A stretch of 64,000 bases of DNA from Burkholderia thailandensis E264. Lineage in GTDB: Bacteria; Pseudomonadota; Gammaproteobacteria; Burkholderiales; Burkholderiaceae. Where the stretch lies: contig NC_007651.1 in the NCBI RefSeq assembly GCF_000012365.1, positions 1,426,001 to 1,490,000 on the forward strand. The letters are read 5' to 3'. The notes below the pieces were generated by a model. It did not search any database. It was not told the origin of the DNA and was given only the letters and a program-made list of their open reading frames with translations. The translations under genes and the position numbers were made by a program. Within the stretch, counting starts at the first letter, position 1. Each line of letters starts with the position of its first letter. Positions 49,877 through 59,423 of the stretch are shown in pieces.

Positions 49877-50559
49877 GACGGTTGGAAGAGGTCGAGGATG
49901 CGCCAGCCGTGCTCGCGTGCGTATGCACGCAGCGTGTCGTCGGGATTGGTCGCGATCGGGTCGGTGACTTTTTCGAGGAGCGGAATGTCGTTGTGCGAAT
50001 CGCTGTAGAAGTAGCTGCGGTCGAAATCGTCCCAGCGCTTGCCGAGCGACGCGAGCCACGCCTGCGTGCGGGTGATCTTGCCTTCGCGGTAGCTCGGCGT
50101 GCCCGTCGGGCGGCCGGTGAACGCGGAGTCCGGATGGCCGTCGACGGTTTCCACTTCGCACGCGATCAGCGTATCGACGCCGAACGCGGTCGCGATCGGC
50201 CGCGTGATGAATTCGTTCGTCGCGGTGACGATGCAGCAGAGGTCGCCTGCGTCCTGATGCCGGCGCACGAGCTCGATCGCGGCGGGCAGCATCGCCGGCC
50301 GGATCACCTCATGCATGTATTGGTCGTGCCACTGCGCGAGTTGCGCGCGCGAGTATTTCGCGAGCGGCGTGAGCATCGCGCTCAGGTACGCGTGGATGTC
50401 GAGCTTGCCGGCCTTGTAGTCGGCGTAGAAGCGGTCGTTCTGACGCGAGAAGCTGTCCGCGTCGACGATGCCGAGCCGGACCATGAAGCGGCCCCACTCG
50501 TGATCGCTGTCGGTCGGAATCAGCGTGTGATCCAGGTCGAAAAGTGCCAGATTAGTCAT
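49873..50559 (-). CDS. HAD-IB family phosphatase, SerB-like
   Basis: The 228-residue protein is a HAD hydrolase with motif I LALFDLDHTLIPTDSDHEW (DxDxT), motif II in IVTATNEFI, and motif IV YSDSHNDIPLL. It belongs to the group related to phosphoserine phosphatase (TIGR01490 type); its substrate is not known. It lies between hda and pcnB: 21 bp after hda and overlapping pcnB by 4 bases, so it is cotranscribed and coupled. Confidence 0.9.
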   Translation of the reverse strand: MTNLALFDLDHTLIPTDSDHEWGRFMVRLGIVDADSFSRQNDRFYADYKAGKLDIHAYLSAMLTPLAKYSRAQLAQWHDQYMHEVIRPAMLPAAIELVRRHQDAGDLCCIVTATNEFITRPIATAFGVDTLIACEVETVDGHPDSAFTGRPTGTPSYREGKITRTQAWLASLGKRWDDFDRSYFYSDSHNDIPLLEKVTDPIATNPDDTLRAYAREHGWRILDLFQPS

Positions 50560-50580
50560 GGATGCGCATTTTACTTGAAG

Positions 50581-51306
50581 CTACTTGAACCGGCCCGGCG
50601 CGGGCTCGTCGCGCTCCGGCGCGGCGAGCATCGCGCGCAGCAGCGGCAGCGTCACCGCGCGCTTCTGCTCGAGCGAGAAGCGGTCGAGCGCGTCGAGGAG
50701 CGACATCAGGCTCGGCATGTCGCGGCGGAAATGGGTGAGGAGGTACGAAGGCACGTCGTCGGCGAGCGCGATGCCGCGCTCCTTCGCCGCGTGCTTGAGC
50801 ACGGCCGCCTTGCCTTCGTCGGTGAGCGGCGCGAGATGGAACACGAGCCCCCAGCCGAGGCGGGTGCGCAGGTCCTCGCGGACGTCGAGCGCGAGCGGCG
50901 CGGCGGGGCCCGCCACGACGAGCGCCGTCATCGGGTGCGCGCGCACTTCGTTGAACAGGTTGAAGAGCGCGATCTGCTGCGCGTCGTTGAGCGCGTCGCA
51001 ATCGTCGACCGCGTACAGCGACACGCGCGGATCGAACGCGAGCGCGTCGAGCCCGCCTTGCGGGCTCACGTAGCGCGCGTGGCCGTAAGTCGTGTCGTGC
51101 ACGAGCGCCTGCAGCAGATGACTGCGGCCGCTGCCCGCCTCGCCCCACACGTAGAACGTGCGGTCGGCCACCGGGCCGGCCGCGAGCGCGAGATCGAGCT
51201 CGCGCAGGCGCGTGACGAGCTCGGCGTTCGTGCCCGAGTAGAAGTTGTCGAACGTCGCGGGCGGCGGGGTGCCGAGGTCGAGCGTCAGTTGACGGGATAC
51301 AGTCAC
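50581..51306 (-). CDS. hda: DnaA regulatory inactivator Hda
   Basis: Hda, held on DNA by the sliding clamp, makes DnaA hydrolyse ATP and so prevents early re-initiation of replication. The 241-residue protein starts with VTVSRQLTLDLG, which carries the clamp-binding motif QLTLDL. The AAA+ domain has a P-loop-like GEAGSGRSHLLQAL, YAVDDCDALND as Walker B and an arginine-rich sensor region RRDMPSLMSLLDALDRFS. The start is GTG; longer frames upstream run through low-complexity sequence and are rejected. It heads the string towards panB and is divergent from purM. Confidence 0.92.
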   Translation of the reverse strand: MTVSRQLTLDLGTPPPATFDNFYSGTNAELVTRLRELDLALAAGPVADRTFYVWGEAGSGRSHLLQALVHDTTYGHARYVSPQGGLDALAFDPRVSLYAVDDCDALNDAQQIALFNLFNEVRAHPMTALVVAGPAAPLALDVREDLRTRLGWGLVFHLAPLTDEGKAAVLKHAAKERGIALADDVPSYLLTHFRRDMPSLMSLLDALDRFSLEQKRAVTLPLLRAMLAAPERDEPAPGRFK

Positions 51307-51610
51307 GGTGCGAATCAGGTCCGGTGTTGCGTGCCCGAAGGGCGGCGGCGCGGCGTCGTCGGCGAGCGGCCGGGCGTGCCGGCCGCGGCAAGCGCGGCCG
51401 CCCGGCGCGCGCTTGAGCGCAACGGGTGCGCGGCGCGCGGGCGGCCCGCGCGAAGCAGGCGGCGGCGCGGCCGCTCGAGCAGCGAAAACGGTGACGATGG
51501 CGGCATAACGCGGGGCAAGTTGCTTTCCCTGAAGAATCGGTGCGGGGAATTCCGGCCGCCCGGCCGGCTTCGGGTAAAATCGCATTTTACCGACCTTCTC
51601 GCATTCCCCC
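51307..51610. other. hda-purM divergent intergenic region
   Basis: About 300 bases separate the two starts. The hda side (51310-51520) is very GC-rich and holds no recognisable signal or gene. The purM side ends with an A+T-rich palindrome at 51573-51591 that contains TAAAAT in both directions. Confidence 0.6.
51573..51591. promoter_or_regulatory. 19-bp palindrome upstream of purM
   Basis: GGTAAAAT, CGC, ATTTTACC form a perfect dyad 19 bases before the purM ATG. Each arm contains TAAAAT, a good -10 hexamer, so it could be a bidirectional core promoter, an operator, or both. It does not match the E. coli PurR box. Confidence 0.45.
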
Positions 51611-52666
51611 ATGAATCCTCCGAAATCCGCTCCCGACGCCCAGGGTCTGTCCTACCGTGACGCGGGCGTCGACATCGACGCGGGCGACGCGCTCGTCGAC
51701 AAGATCAAGCCCTTTGCGAAGAAAACGCTGCGCGACGGCGTGCTCGGCGGCATCGGCGGGTTCGGCGCGCTGTTCGAGGTGCCGAAGAAGTACCGGGAGC
51801 CCGTGCTCGTGTCGGGCACGGACGGCGTCGGCACGAAGCTCAAGCTCGCGTTTCATCTGAACAAACACGATACGGTCGGCCAGGATCTCGTCGCGATGAG
51901 CGTGAACGACATCCTCGTGCAGGGCGCCGAGCCGCTGTTCTTCCTCGACTATTTCGCGTGCGGCAAGCTCGACGTCGAGACGGCCGCGACCGTCGTCAAG
52001 GGCATCGCGACGGGCTGCGAGCTGGCGGGCTGCGCGCTGATCGGCGGCGAGACGGCCGAGATGCCGGGCATGTACCCGGACGGCGAGTACGATCTCGCGG
52101 GCTTCGCGGTCGGCGCGGTCGAGAAGAGCAAGATCATCGACGGCAGCGCGATCGCCGAGGGCGACGTCGTGCTGGGCCTCGCGTCGAGCGGCATCCATTC
52201 GAACGGTTTCTCGCTCGTGCGCAAGATCATCGAGCGCGCGAATCCGGACCTGTCTGCCGATTTCCACGGCCGCTCGCTCGCCGACGCGCTGATGGCGCCG
52301 ACGCGCATCTACGTGAAGCCGCTCCTCGCGCTGATGGAGAAGATCGCGGTGAAGGGGATGGCGCACATCACGGGCGGCGGCCTCGTCGAGAACATTCCGC
52401 GCGTGCTGCGCGACGGCCTCACGGCCGAACTCGACCAGCGCGCGTGGCCGCTGCCGCCGCTCTTCCAGTGGCTGCAGCAGCACGGCGGCGTCGCCGATGC
52501 GGAGATGCACCGCGTGTTCAACTGCGGGATCGGGATGGCCGTGATCGTGTCGGCCGCCGATGCCGACGAAGCGCTCCGCCAGTTGACCGAAGCGGGCGAG
52601 CAGGTGTGGAAGATCGGCACCGTGCGCGCAAGCCGCGAAGGCGAGGCGCAGACGGTCGTGGTCTGA
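51611..52666 (+). CDS. purM: Phosphoribosylformylglycinamidine cyclo-ligase
   Basis: PurM closes the imidazole ring to form aminoimidazole ribotide in purine synthesis. The 351-residue protein has [66 protein letters not shown] and [14 protein letters not shown], all family signatures. The ATG is only 19 bases after a palindrome with -10-like elements. A terminator follows. It is divergent from hda. Confidence 0.97.
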
Positions 52667-52692
52667 CGCACCGCACCGTCGAGACGATCTCG

Positions 52693-52727
52693 AAAGCCGC
52701 TCGGAGCCGATCCGGGCGGCTTTTTTT
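52693..52727 (+). terminator. Intrinsic terminator after purM
   Basis: AAAGCCGC (52693-52700) pairs with GCGGCTTT (52716-52723, one unpaired base allowed) and seven T residues follow at 52721-52727. It is 27 bases after the purM stop. Confidence 0.85.
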
Positions 52728-52817
52728 CTGGCCGCGCGCCGCGAAGGGCGGCGGGGCATGGGGGCGGAGCAAGGGCTGGCGCGTCGGTTGCGGTTGATGG
52801 TGGCGCATGGGTTGCAT

Positions 52818-52896
52818 GCAGTGCGCTAAAGCGCCAACTGCGGTCGATAGCCTTGCATGGGACCGCAGTAAGCGCTAAAGCGCCAACTGCGGTCGA
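52818..52896. repeat. Two copies of a short hairpin repeat (core GCGCTAAAGCGC)
   Basis: A 25-base unit, beginning GCGCTAAAGCGCC and ending ACTGCGGTCGA, occurs at 52823-52847 and 52872-52896, 49 bases apart. Each copy forms a hairpin with inner stem GCGC-TAAA-GCGC. The second has a perfect outer stem, GACCGCAGT (52861-52869) with ACTGCGGTC (52886-52894); the first has GCAGT (52818-52822) with ACTGC (52837-52841). It lies between purM and the NTF2-like gene and looks like a REP-type extragenic element. Confidence 0.85.
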
Positions 52897-52907
52897 CAAA
52901 AGGAGCG

Positions 52908-53303
52908 ATGATGACCGAAGACGAACACGCAATCCGCCAACTGATCGAGACCTGGTTTGTCGCCAGCCGCCGCGGCGATCTGACGACGGTGCTGGACCTG
53001 ATCGCCGACGACGCAATCTTCATGACGCCCGGCCGGCCGCCGTTCGACAAGGCCGCGTTCGCCGCCGCGTCGCGCGACGCCAATGCGGCGAATCCGGCGC
53101 CGCGGATCGACGGCCGTTACCGCATCGACGAACTGCGTGTGCTGGGCGACTGGGCGTATCTGCGCAACTTCATCGAGATCGACGTGACGTCGCCCACCGG
53201 CGAAACCGTGCGCCGCGCCGGACATACGCTAACGATCCTGCGCAAGTCGGACGGCCGCTGGCGGCTTGTGCGCGACGCGAACCTGCTCGCGTCGGCCGCC
53301 TGA
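52908..53303 (+). CDS. NTF2-like (SnoaL/SgcJ-type) small protein
   Basis: The 131-residue protein begins MMTEDEHAIRQLIETWFVAS, has DLIADDAIFMTPGRPPFDKAAF and ends TILRKSDGRWRLVRDANLL, a pattern typical of the SnoaL-like/DUF4440 branch of the NTF2 fold. Such proteins form dimers with a hydrophobic pocket and range from enzymes to binding proteins, so function is unknown. A ribosome site AAAAGGAG precedes the tandem ATGs (52908 and 52911). The hairpin repeat lies in its leader, only 12 bases before the start. Confidence 0.85.
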   Translation: MMTEDEHAIRQLIETWFVASRRGDLTTVLDLIADDAIFMTPGRPPFDKAAFAAASRDANAANPAPRIDGRYRIDELRVLGDWAYLRNFIEIDVTSPTGETVRRAGHTLTILRKSDGRWRLVRDANLLASAA

Positions 53304-53327
53304 AGCGCCCGCGCCGCAGGGCGCGCA

Positions 53328-54302
53328 TCAGGCCGGCGTGCGGCCGTCGAGCACCCGTTCGAGCGCGTCGACCGCGCGCGCGGTCGCGTCTTGCGCACAG
53401 CAATCGACGACGATCCGCGCCGGCATCGCGCGCAGCCACGTGAGCTGCCGCTTGCAGAGCTGACGGGTCGCGAAGATGCCCTTGTCGCGCATCATCCGGT
53501 AGTCCGTCACGCCTTCGAGATACTCCCACGCTTGCCGGTAGCCGACGCAGCGCATCGACGGCAGCCCGAGATGCAGATCGTCGCGCCGGCGCAGGCGCTC
53601 GACTTCGTCGATGAAACCCGCTTCCAGCATCGCGTCGAAGCGCGCGGCGATGCGCGCGTGCAGCACCGCGCGATCCGACGGCTCGAGCGCGACCGGCACG
53701 AACCGCAGGCCCGCCGCCGCGTCGTCGTTGCGCGGCGGCGCGGCGAGAAGCGCGGACATCGGCCGCCCCGTCAACAGATACACCTCGAGCGCGCGCTGGA
53801 TCCGCTGGGCATCGTTCGGTGCGAGCCGCGCGGCCGTTGCCGGATCGACGCTCGCGAGGCGCGCGTGCAGCGCGGGCCAGCCGTCGCGCGCCGCTTCGGC
53901 GTCGAGCGTCGCGCGCACGTCCGGATCGGCCGCGGGCAGGTCGTTCAGCCCTTGCGTCAGCGCCTTGTAATAGAGCATCGTGCCGCCCGCGAGGAGCGGC
54001 GTGCGGCCGCGCGCGGCGATCTCGGCGACGACGCGCAGCGCATCGGCGCGAAATCCGGCGGCCGAGTACGCGTCGGCCGGGTCGACGATGTCGATCAGAT
54101 GATGCGGCACGGCCGCGCGCTCTTCGCGCGTCGGCTTTGCGGTGCCGATGTCCATGCCGCGGTAGACGAGCGCCGAATCGACGCTAACGATCTCGATCGG
54201 CCGGCGCGCGGCGAGCGCGAGCGCGGCGGCCGTCTTGCCGGACGCGGTCGGGCCGAGCAGGCACGCGACCGTGCGCACGGATGCTGCGTTGGATTCGCTC
54301 AT
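53328..54302 (-). CDS. miaA: tRNA dimethylallyltransferase
   Basis: MiaA adds an isopentenyl group to A37 of tRNAs that read UNN codons. The 324-residue protein has the P-loop [18 protein letters not shown] (about 13-30), [40 protein letters not shown] and [14 protein letters not shown]. Its ATG overlaps the mutL stop (ATGA), so the two are translationally coupled; mutL-miaA order is widely conserved. Confidence 0.97.
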   Translation of the reverse strand: MSESNAASVRTVACLLGPTASGKTAAALALAARRPIEIVSVDSALVYRGMDIGTAKPTREERAAVPHHLIDIVDPADAYSAAGFRADALRVVAEIAARGRTPLLAGGTMLYYKALTQGLNDLPAADPDVRATLDAEAARDGWPALHARLASVDPATAARLAPNDAQRIQRALEVYLLTGRPMSALLAAPPRNDDAAAGLRFVPVALEPSDRAVLHARIAARFDAMLEAGFIDEVERLRRRDDLHLGLPSMRCVGYRQAWEYLEGVTDYRMMRDKGIFATRQLCKRQLTWLRAMPARIVVDCCAQDATARAVDALERVLDGRTPA

Positions 54303-56338
54303 TGGCCGCGCATGAAGAGCTTGTCGAGATCGCCGAGCGTCAGTTGATACCAGGTCGGCCGGCCGTGGTTGCATTGATCCGCGCGCTCGGTCGCCTCCAT
54401 CTGCCGCAGCAGCGCGTTCATCTCGTCGAGCGTGAGACGCCGGTTCGCGCGCACCGCGTGATGGCACGCGAGCGTGCCGAGCAGTTCGTGCTGGCGCTCG
54501 GTCAACACCCGCGAGCCGCCGAACGCATGCAGATCGGCGAGTACCGCGCGCGCGAGCGCCTGCAGATCGGCGTCCTTCAAGAGCGCCGGCACCGCGCGAA
54601 TCGCGAGCGTCGTGGGCGAAAGCACCGCGAGATCGAAGCCGAGCGCGTCGAGCGTCTCGCGTTCTTCTTCCGCTGTGCCGACCTCGACGGGGGTCGCCGT
54701 CATCGACACCGGAATCAGCAGCGTTTGCACCGCGACTGTCCGATCGGCGAGCGCGCGCTTGAACTGCTCGTACAGGATCCGCTCGTGCGCGGCGTGCATG
54801 TCGACGATCACGAGGCCGCGCGCGTTCTGCGCGAGCACGTAGATGCCGTGGATCTGGCCGACCGCGAAGCCGAGCGGCTGCTCGTCGTGCATCGCGGGAT
54901 CGGATGCGCCCGCCGCGGAGAACGCGGGCATCGCGGCGCCGCCCGGCGCGCTCGCGAAGAGCGGCGCGCCAGGCGCATCCGGCGCGTCGCGCGCCTCGAG
55001 CACGCCCGTCGTGCCGTGCGGCGTGCCCGCGCCCGAATCCTTGCGGCCGAACAGCGCGTCGTACAGCGCGAGCGGTTGCGCGACGGGCAGCGTGCCCTGC
55101 GTCATCCGCGATTGCCGCAGCCACGTGTTGCCGGGCGCGGGATGGCCGACGCCCGCGCCTGCTGCCGCGGCGTCCGGGCGGACGAACGACGCGCTCGGCG
55201 CGGCCGGCGATCCGGCCTGCGCCGGCTCGACGGGCGACAGGTGCGCGGCGTGGCCGCCCGCCGTCGTCTCCGGCGACGCGCCGGCATGCCGCGCGAGCGC
55301 GCGCTGCACAGCGTGGAACACGAACTGGTGGATCGAGCGCGAATCGCGAAAGCGCACCTCGATCTTCGACGGATGGACGTTTACGTCGACGGCTTCCGGC
55401 GGCAGATCGAGGAACAGCACGTACGACGGGTAGCGGTCGCCGTGCAGCACGTCCTCGTACGCGGCGCGCACCGCGTGCGTGAGCAGCTTGTCGCGCACGA
55501 AGCGGCCGTTGACGAAGAAGTACTGCTGGTCCGCGCGGCCGCGGCTCGCGGTCGGCAGCCCCGCGCAGCCGTAGACGGCGAGCGGTCCGGCGCGCTCGTC
55601 GAGCGGCAGGTGGGCGGTCGCGAAACCGTCGCCGAGAATTTTCGCGACGCGCGCGGCGGGCTCGCTCGCGTTCCAGTGCTCGACCGCGCGGCCGTTGTGC
55701 AGCACCGAGATCGCGACGTCCGGCCGCGCGAGCGCCGCGCGGCGGATCATTTCGAGGCAATGGCCGAATTCGGTCTGCTCGCTCTTCAGGAACTTGCGGC
55801 GCGCGGGCGTGCTGAAGTACAGCTCGCGCACTTCGATCGTCGTGCCGCGCGTGCCGGCCGCGGGCGCGAGCACGCCTGTCTGCGCGTCGATGCGCGTCGC
55901 GTGCGCGTCGTCCTCGGTGCGGCTCGTGATGAACATTTCGGCCACCGATGCGATCGACGCGAGCGCCTCGCCGCGGAACCCGAGCGTCGCGACCGCCTCG
56001 AGCTCGGCGAGCGAGCGGATCTTGCTCGTTGCGTGGCGCATCAGCGCGAGCGGCAGCTCGGCGGCGGGAATTCCGCAGCCGTCGTCGGTGATCGAGATGC
56101 GCTTGACGCCGCCTTCGTCGAGCAGGATGCGCAGCGTGCCCGCGCCGGCGTCGAGCGCGTTCTCGACGAGCTCCTTGACGACGGACGCGGGCCGCTCGAC
56201 CACTTCGCCCGCCGCGATCTGGCTGATCAACTGGTCGGGCAGCGGCTGGATCGCGCGCAGACGGCGCAAGGCGGACGAGGATGCGTCGGCGGGCGACGTG
56301 GCCGAGCGGCCCGCGGCGGAATCAGTGAATTCGGACAT
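54299..56338 (-). CDS. mutL: DNA mismatch repair protein MutL
   Basis: MutL links mismatch recognition by MutS to strand cutting and removal. The 679-residue protein has the GHKL ATPase domain with [20 protein letters not shown] and [11 protein letters not shown], and a variable linker (about 345-480) rich in Ala, Gly and Pro. The C-terminal domain contains [12 protein letters not shown], which fits the metal-dependent nuclease motif DQHA(x)2E(x)4E seen in MutL of bacteria without MutH. ATG 56338 starts [10 protein letters not shown]; an ATG at 56416 adds 26 unlike residues. It is divergent from a dedA gene. Confidence 0.96.
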   Translation of the reverse strand: MSEFTDSAAGRSATSPADASSSALRRLRAIQPLPDQLISQIAAGEVVERPASVVKELVENALDAGAGTLRILLDEGGVKRISITDDGCGIPAAELPLALMRHATSKIRSLAELEAVATLGFRGEALASIASVAEMFITSRTEDDAHATRIDAQTGVLAPAAGTRGTTIEVRELYFSTPARRKFLKSEQTEFGHCLEMIRRAALARPDVAISVLHNGRAVEHWNASEPAARVAKILGDGFATAHLPLDERAGPLAVYGCAGLPTASRGRADQQYFFVNGRFVRDKLLTHAVRAAYEDVLHGDRYPSYVLFLDLPPEAVDVNVHPSKIEVRFRDSRSIHQFVFHAVQRALARHAGASPETTAGGHAAHLSPVEPAQAGSPAAPSASFVRPDAAAAGAGVGHPAPGNTWLRQSRMTQGTLPVAQPLALYDALFGRKDSGAGTPHGTTGVLEARDAPDAPGAPLFASAPGGAAMPAFSAAGASDPAMHDEQPLGFAVGQIHGIYVLAQNARGLVIVDMHAAHERILYEQFKRALADRTVAVQTLLIPVSMTATPVEVGTAEEERETLDALGFDLAVLSPTTLAIRAVPALLKDADLQALARAVLADLHAFGGSRVLTERQHELLGTLACHHAVRANRRLTLDEMNALLRQMEATERADQCNHGRPTWYQLTLGDLDKLFMRGQ

Positions 56339-56522
56339 GGCGGAATTATAGCGAGGCCGCGCGACGCACCGCTTGCCGGGTTCGGTGCGCGACGTCGCTC
56401 GTCGGCCAAATTTCACGGTCGCTTAAGGCACTTTCGGTATCATGACAGCGTTGCTTTTTTTGCTTCCGGCCCCTTTGAGGCCGGCGCGCGCTCACTTCGT
56501 CACCGACACCAAGGAAACGCAT

Positions 56523-57203
56523 TTGGAAACGCTGCTTCATTTCGTCAGTCTCGTCGTGCACATCGATGCATTTCTCGGCGATTTCATCCGGCAGTACGGC
56601 GCCTGGGTCTATCTGGTGCTGTTCCTGATCGTTTTCTGCGAAACGGGGCTCGTGATCTTCCCGTTCCTGCCGGGCGATTCGCTGCTCTTCATCGCGGGCG
56701 CGTTCGCGGCGACGGGCGAAATGACGCTCGCGGGCCTCATCGTGCTGCTGCTCGTCGCGGCGGTGGGCGGCAATACGGTCAACTATCTGATCGGCCGTGC
56801 GATCGGGCCGAAGGTCTTCAATACGCACATTCCGGGGCTGGAACGCTTTCTCGATCGCGCCGCGCTGCTGAAGACCCACAATTTCTACGAGCGGCACGGC
56901 GGCAAGACGCTCGTGCTCGCGCGCTTCATCCCGGTCGTGCGCACGTTCGCGCCGTTCGTCGCGGGCGCGTCGGCGATGCGCTTCGCGCGCTTTCAGCTGT
57001 TCAACGTGATCGGCGCGCTGATCTGGGTGCTGCTTCTCGTCCTCCTCGGCTACTTCTTCGGCAACATCCCGTTCATTCGTCATTACCTGAACGTGATCGT
57101 GCTCGTCGGGATCGGCGCGGCGGTGATTCCCGTCGCGATCGGCGCGCTGTGGAAGTTGCTGCGCCGCAAGCCGGGCGCGCAGAAGACGCAGGCGAACCGC
57201 TGA
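56523..57203 (+). CDS. DedA family membrane protein
   Basis: DedA proteins are inner-membrane lipid transporters/flippases needed for envelope balance and, in Burkholderia, resistance to cationic peptides. The product has about six hydrophobic segments, the signature FCETGLVIFPFLPGDSLLFIAGAFAA, GRAIGPKVFN and RFIPVVRTFAPFVAGASAM with the conserved charged residues. I prefer TTG 56523 (AAGGAAA upstream, 226 residues); an in-frame ATG at 56442 has no ribosome site and would add 27 residues. It is divergent from mutL and ends at a strong terminator. Confidence 0.92.
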   Translation: METLLHFVSLVVHIDAFLGDFIRQYGAWVYLVLFLIVFCETGLVIFPFLPGDSLLFIAGAFAATGEMTLAGLIVLLLVAAVGGNTVNYLIGRAIGPKVFNTHIPGLERFLDRAALLKTHNFYERHGGKTLVLARFIPVVRTFAPFVAGASAMRFARFQLFNVIGALIWVLLLVLLGYFFGNIPFIRHYLNVIVLVGIGAAVIPVAIGALWKLLRRKPGAQKTQANR

Positions 57204-57273
57204 CCTGCGTGCGCCGCCCGCGTGCGAGCGGCGAGCGGTGTCGCGGCGCGCGCGGCATCGCGTGAAGGATCGC

Positions 57274-57306
57274 AACGGCGTGGCGGCAAGCCACGCCGTT
57301 TTTTTT
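57274..57306 (+). terminator. Intrinsic terminator after dedA
   Basis: A perfect 11-base stem AACGGCGTGGC / GCCACGCCGTT (57274-57300) with a five-base loop is followed by a run of T residues to 57306. Confidence 0.93.
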
Positions 57307-57391
57307 CGCGCGGCGCACGGCTCGTGCCGACGCGAAGCGTGGCCGGCTTGCCGTCGCGCGACCGATGCGACTCGAAACGTGCGCCAAAAGC

Positions 57392-57424
57392 GGATGCGCC
57401 CGCCTGGACGAGGCGGGCGCATCC
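57392..57424 (-). terminator. Hairpin terminator after mscS
   Basis: GGATGCGCCCGCCT and AGGCGGGCGCATCC form a perfect 14-base stem with a five-base loop. On the minus strand it is followed by GCTTTTGG, 74 bases after the mscS stop, so it probably ends that transcript. Confidence 0.75.
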
Positions 57425-57497
57425 GCATGAAACGAGCGGGCCGGCGCGCACGCGTCATCGCGGCGCGGCGCCCGCGCGGCATCGCCGCGTCGCGGCG

Positions 57498-58325
57498 TCA
57501 GTGCTTCGCGACGTCGGCGGCCGTTCGATGCGCGATCGGCGTTTCCGGCGTCGGATAGCCGGCTTCGCGGAACGTGTCGAGAATCGCGCGATTGGTGTCG
57601 CAATACACTTGCCAGTAGTTGGCGGGCTGCGTGGACGGACGCACGAACAGCAGCGGGCCTTCCGGCGTGAACGACAGCACGCCGACGTCGGGCGCAGGAT
57701 GCTTGACGACGTTCGGAATCAGCTCGAGCGCCGCCGTCAGCCGCTGGATCGCGTCGGCCGCGTCGACGCCGTGTGCGATCTTCGCCGTCAGATCGACGCG
57801 GCGCGTCGGCGTCGCGCTGTAGTTCGCGATGTTGTCGGAGAAGATCTTGTTGTTGCCGACGAGCGTGACGACGTTGTCGGCCGTGATGATCGTCGTGCCG
57901 AAGAGGCCGAGCTCCTTGACGGTGCCCGTCACGCCGCCCGCCGAGATCACGTCGCCGACCTTGAACGGGCGCAGCACCTGCATGAACACGCCGGCCGCGA
58001 AGTGCGCGAGCAGGCCGCCCCAAGCGGTGCCGACCGCGAGGCCGAGGCCCGCGAGCAGCGCGGCGAACGAAGTCGTCTGCACACCGAACACCTGCAGGAT
58101 CGCAAGGATCAGCAGCACCGTGAGCAGCACGCTCACGACGGATTCCAGATAGTGCGACAGCGTGGAGTCGACTTTTCCGCTCCTGCGGATGATCTTGCCC
58201 ATCAGGTTCGTGACGACCCGGATTGCCCAGCGTCCGATGATCCAGAGCGCGATCGACGCGATGACCTGCAGGCCGAAGTCGATGCCGCGAGTGACGATGA
58301 AGGTTTGCACGGAGGCGAGATCCAC
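57498..58325 (-). CDS. mscS: Small-conductance mechanosensitive channel MscS
   Basis: MscS opens under membrane tension and protects cells from osmotic downshock. The 275-residue protein has three hydrophobic segments in the first half; the pore helix is FAALLAGLGLAVGTAWGGLLAHFAAGVF, with the small-residue pattern of TM3. Then come the beta domain segments FKVGDVISAGGVTGTVKELGLFGTTI and DNVVTLVGNNKIFSDNI. The start is GTG 58325 with GGAG about 8 bases upstream; a much longer frame upstream is not coding. Confidence 0.93.
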   Translation of the reverse strand: MDLASVQTFIVTRGIDFGLQVIASIALWIIGRWAIRVVTNLMGKIIRRSGKVDSTLSHYLESVVSVLLTVLLILAILQVFGVQTTSFAALLAGLGLAVGTAWGGLLAHFAAGVFMQVLRPFKVGDVISAGGVTGTVKELGLFGTTIITADNVVTLVGNNKIFSDNIANYSATPTRRVDLTAKIAHGVDAADAIQRLTAALELIPNVVKHPAPDVGVLSFTPEGPLLFVRPSTQPANYWQVYCDTNRAILDTFREAGYPTPETPIAHRTAADVAKH

Positions 58326-58434
58326 GTTGAGGTCTCCAAATGAATTGAACGGAGGCGGCCGTGAAGCCACGCGAAAGGGGCCTTTTATAACCGACTCGCG
58401 GCGATGGAGCAACCTTCGCCGCATGCGCGGCGGG

Positions 58435-59271
58435 CTATGTCGAGCGACGCGGCTTGAAGGGAAGCTGCCGGATGTCGCCGCGGCGCGCAATGATCGCGGT
58501 GCTTTCGGGGATCTTTTCCCACGCGTCGTGCAAGTCGACGAGCGGCTCGGACAACACGAGGAACGCATCGTCGCCGATCGCGCGGATGCGCGGGTCGTGC
58601 GGATAGAGCTCGTGCAGATGGCGAAACGACGTGCTGTGAAAGAGCGAGCGCGAGTCGTGCTCGCTCGAGTAGCGGACCGCGACGATTTGCTCGCCGTCCG
58701 TCGCGCAGACCGTCATGTTGAGCGGCGCGTCGACGCGATGCTGCGCGCCCGCGTCTTCAATCGCGCCCGCCATTCGCTCGAGCGCGGTCAGCGGATCGTG
58801 CTCGAGCCCGAACGTAAGCGCGAGATGAAACATCACTTCGGAGTCCGTCGATCCTTCGATCGACGCGAAGAGCGCGGGATCGATGCGCATCATCAGGTCG
58901 CGCCGCAGCGTGTGATAGCGGCGGATCAGGCCGTTGTGAGCGAACAGCCAGCGGCCGCGGCGAAACGGATGGCAGTTGGTTTCCTGCACGGGCGTGTCGG
59001 TGGCCGAGCGAACGTGCGCGACGAACAGCGGTGAGCGGATCGCGCGCGCGGCTTCGCGCAGGTTGCGGTCGTTCCAGGCGGGACTCACGCAGCGATAGAT
59101 GAACGGGATTTCGTCGGGTTCTCCGTACCAGCCGATGCCGAAGCCGTCACCGTTGGTCGTCGTCGCGCCCATCCGCGAATGCAGGCTCTGGTCGATCAGC
59201 GAATGCTTCGCGCGAAACAGCACGGTTTCGAGTGGAATCGGATTGCCGGTGTAGGCGAGCCAGCGGCACAT
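58435..59271 (-). CDS. Class II glutamine amidotransferase, YafJ-like
   Basis: The 278-residue protein is an N-terminal nucleophile amidotransferase: MCRWLAYTGNP gives the catalytic Cys2, followed by GFGIGWYGEP, PLFVAHVRSATDT, NCHPFRRGRWLFAHNG and STDSEVMFHLAL. It lacks a synthase domain, as in YafJ, whose substrate is not settled. Start ATG 59271 is fixed by the need for Cys2. It lies between mscS and the capsule locus, same strand as both. Confidence 0.9.
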   Translation of the reverse strand: MCRWLAYTGNPIPLETVLFRAKHSLIDQSLHSRMGATTTNGDGFGIGWYGEPDEIPFIYRCVSPAWNDRNLREAARAIRSPLFVAHVRSATDTPVQETNCHPFRRGRWLFAHNGLIRRYHTLRRDLMMRIDPALFASIEGSTDSEVMFHLALTFGLEHDPLTALERMAGAIEDAGAQHRVDAPLNMTVCATDGEQIVAVRYSSEHDSRSLFHSTSFRHLHELYPHDPRIRAIGDDAFLVLSEPLVDLHDAWEKIPESTAIIARRGDIRQLPFKPRRST

Positions 59272-59423
59272 CGTGAGCACCTCCGTCGAATGCGCGCGGC
59301 GGACCCGTCGCCATGATCGCGGGATCGGCCGTGCAGATTGCGCTGTGCGAAGCCTAGCCGATTTTTGCGGCGCGCGCCGCGCGGGCGGCGGGAGATTGCC
59401 GGACGCCGCGAGCAAAACGGAAC

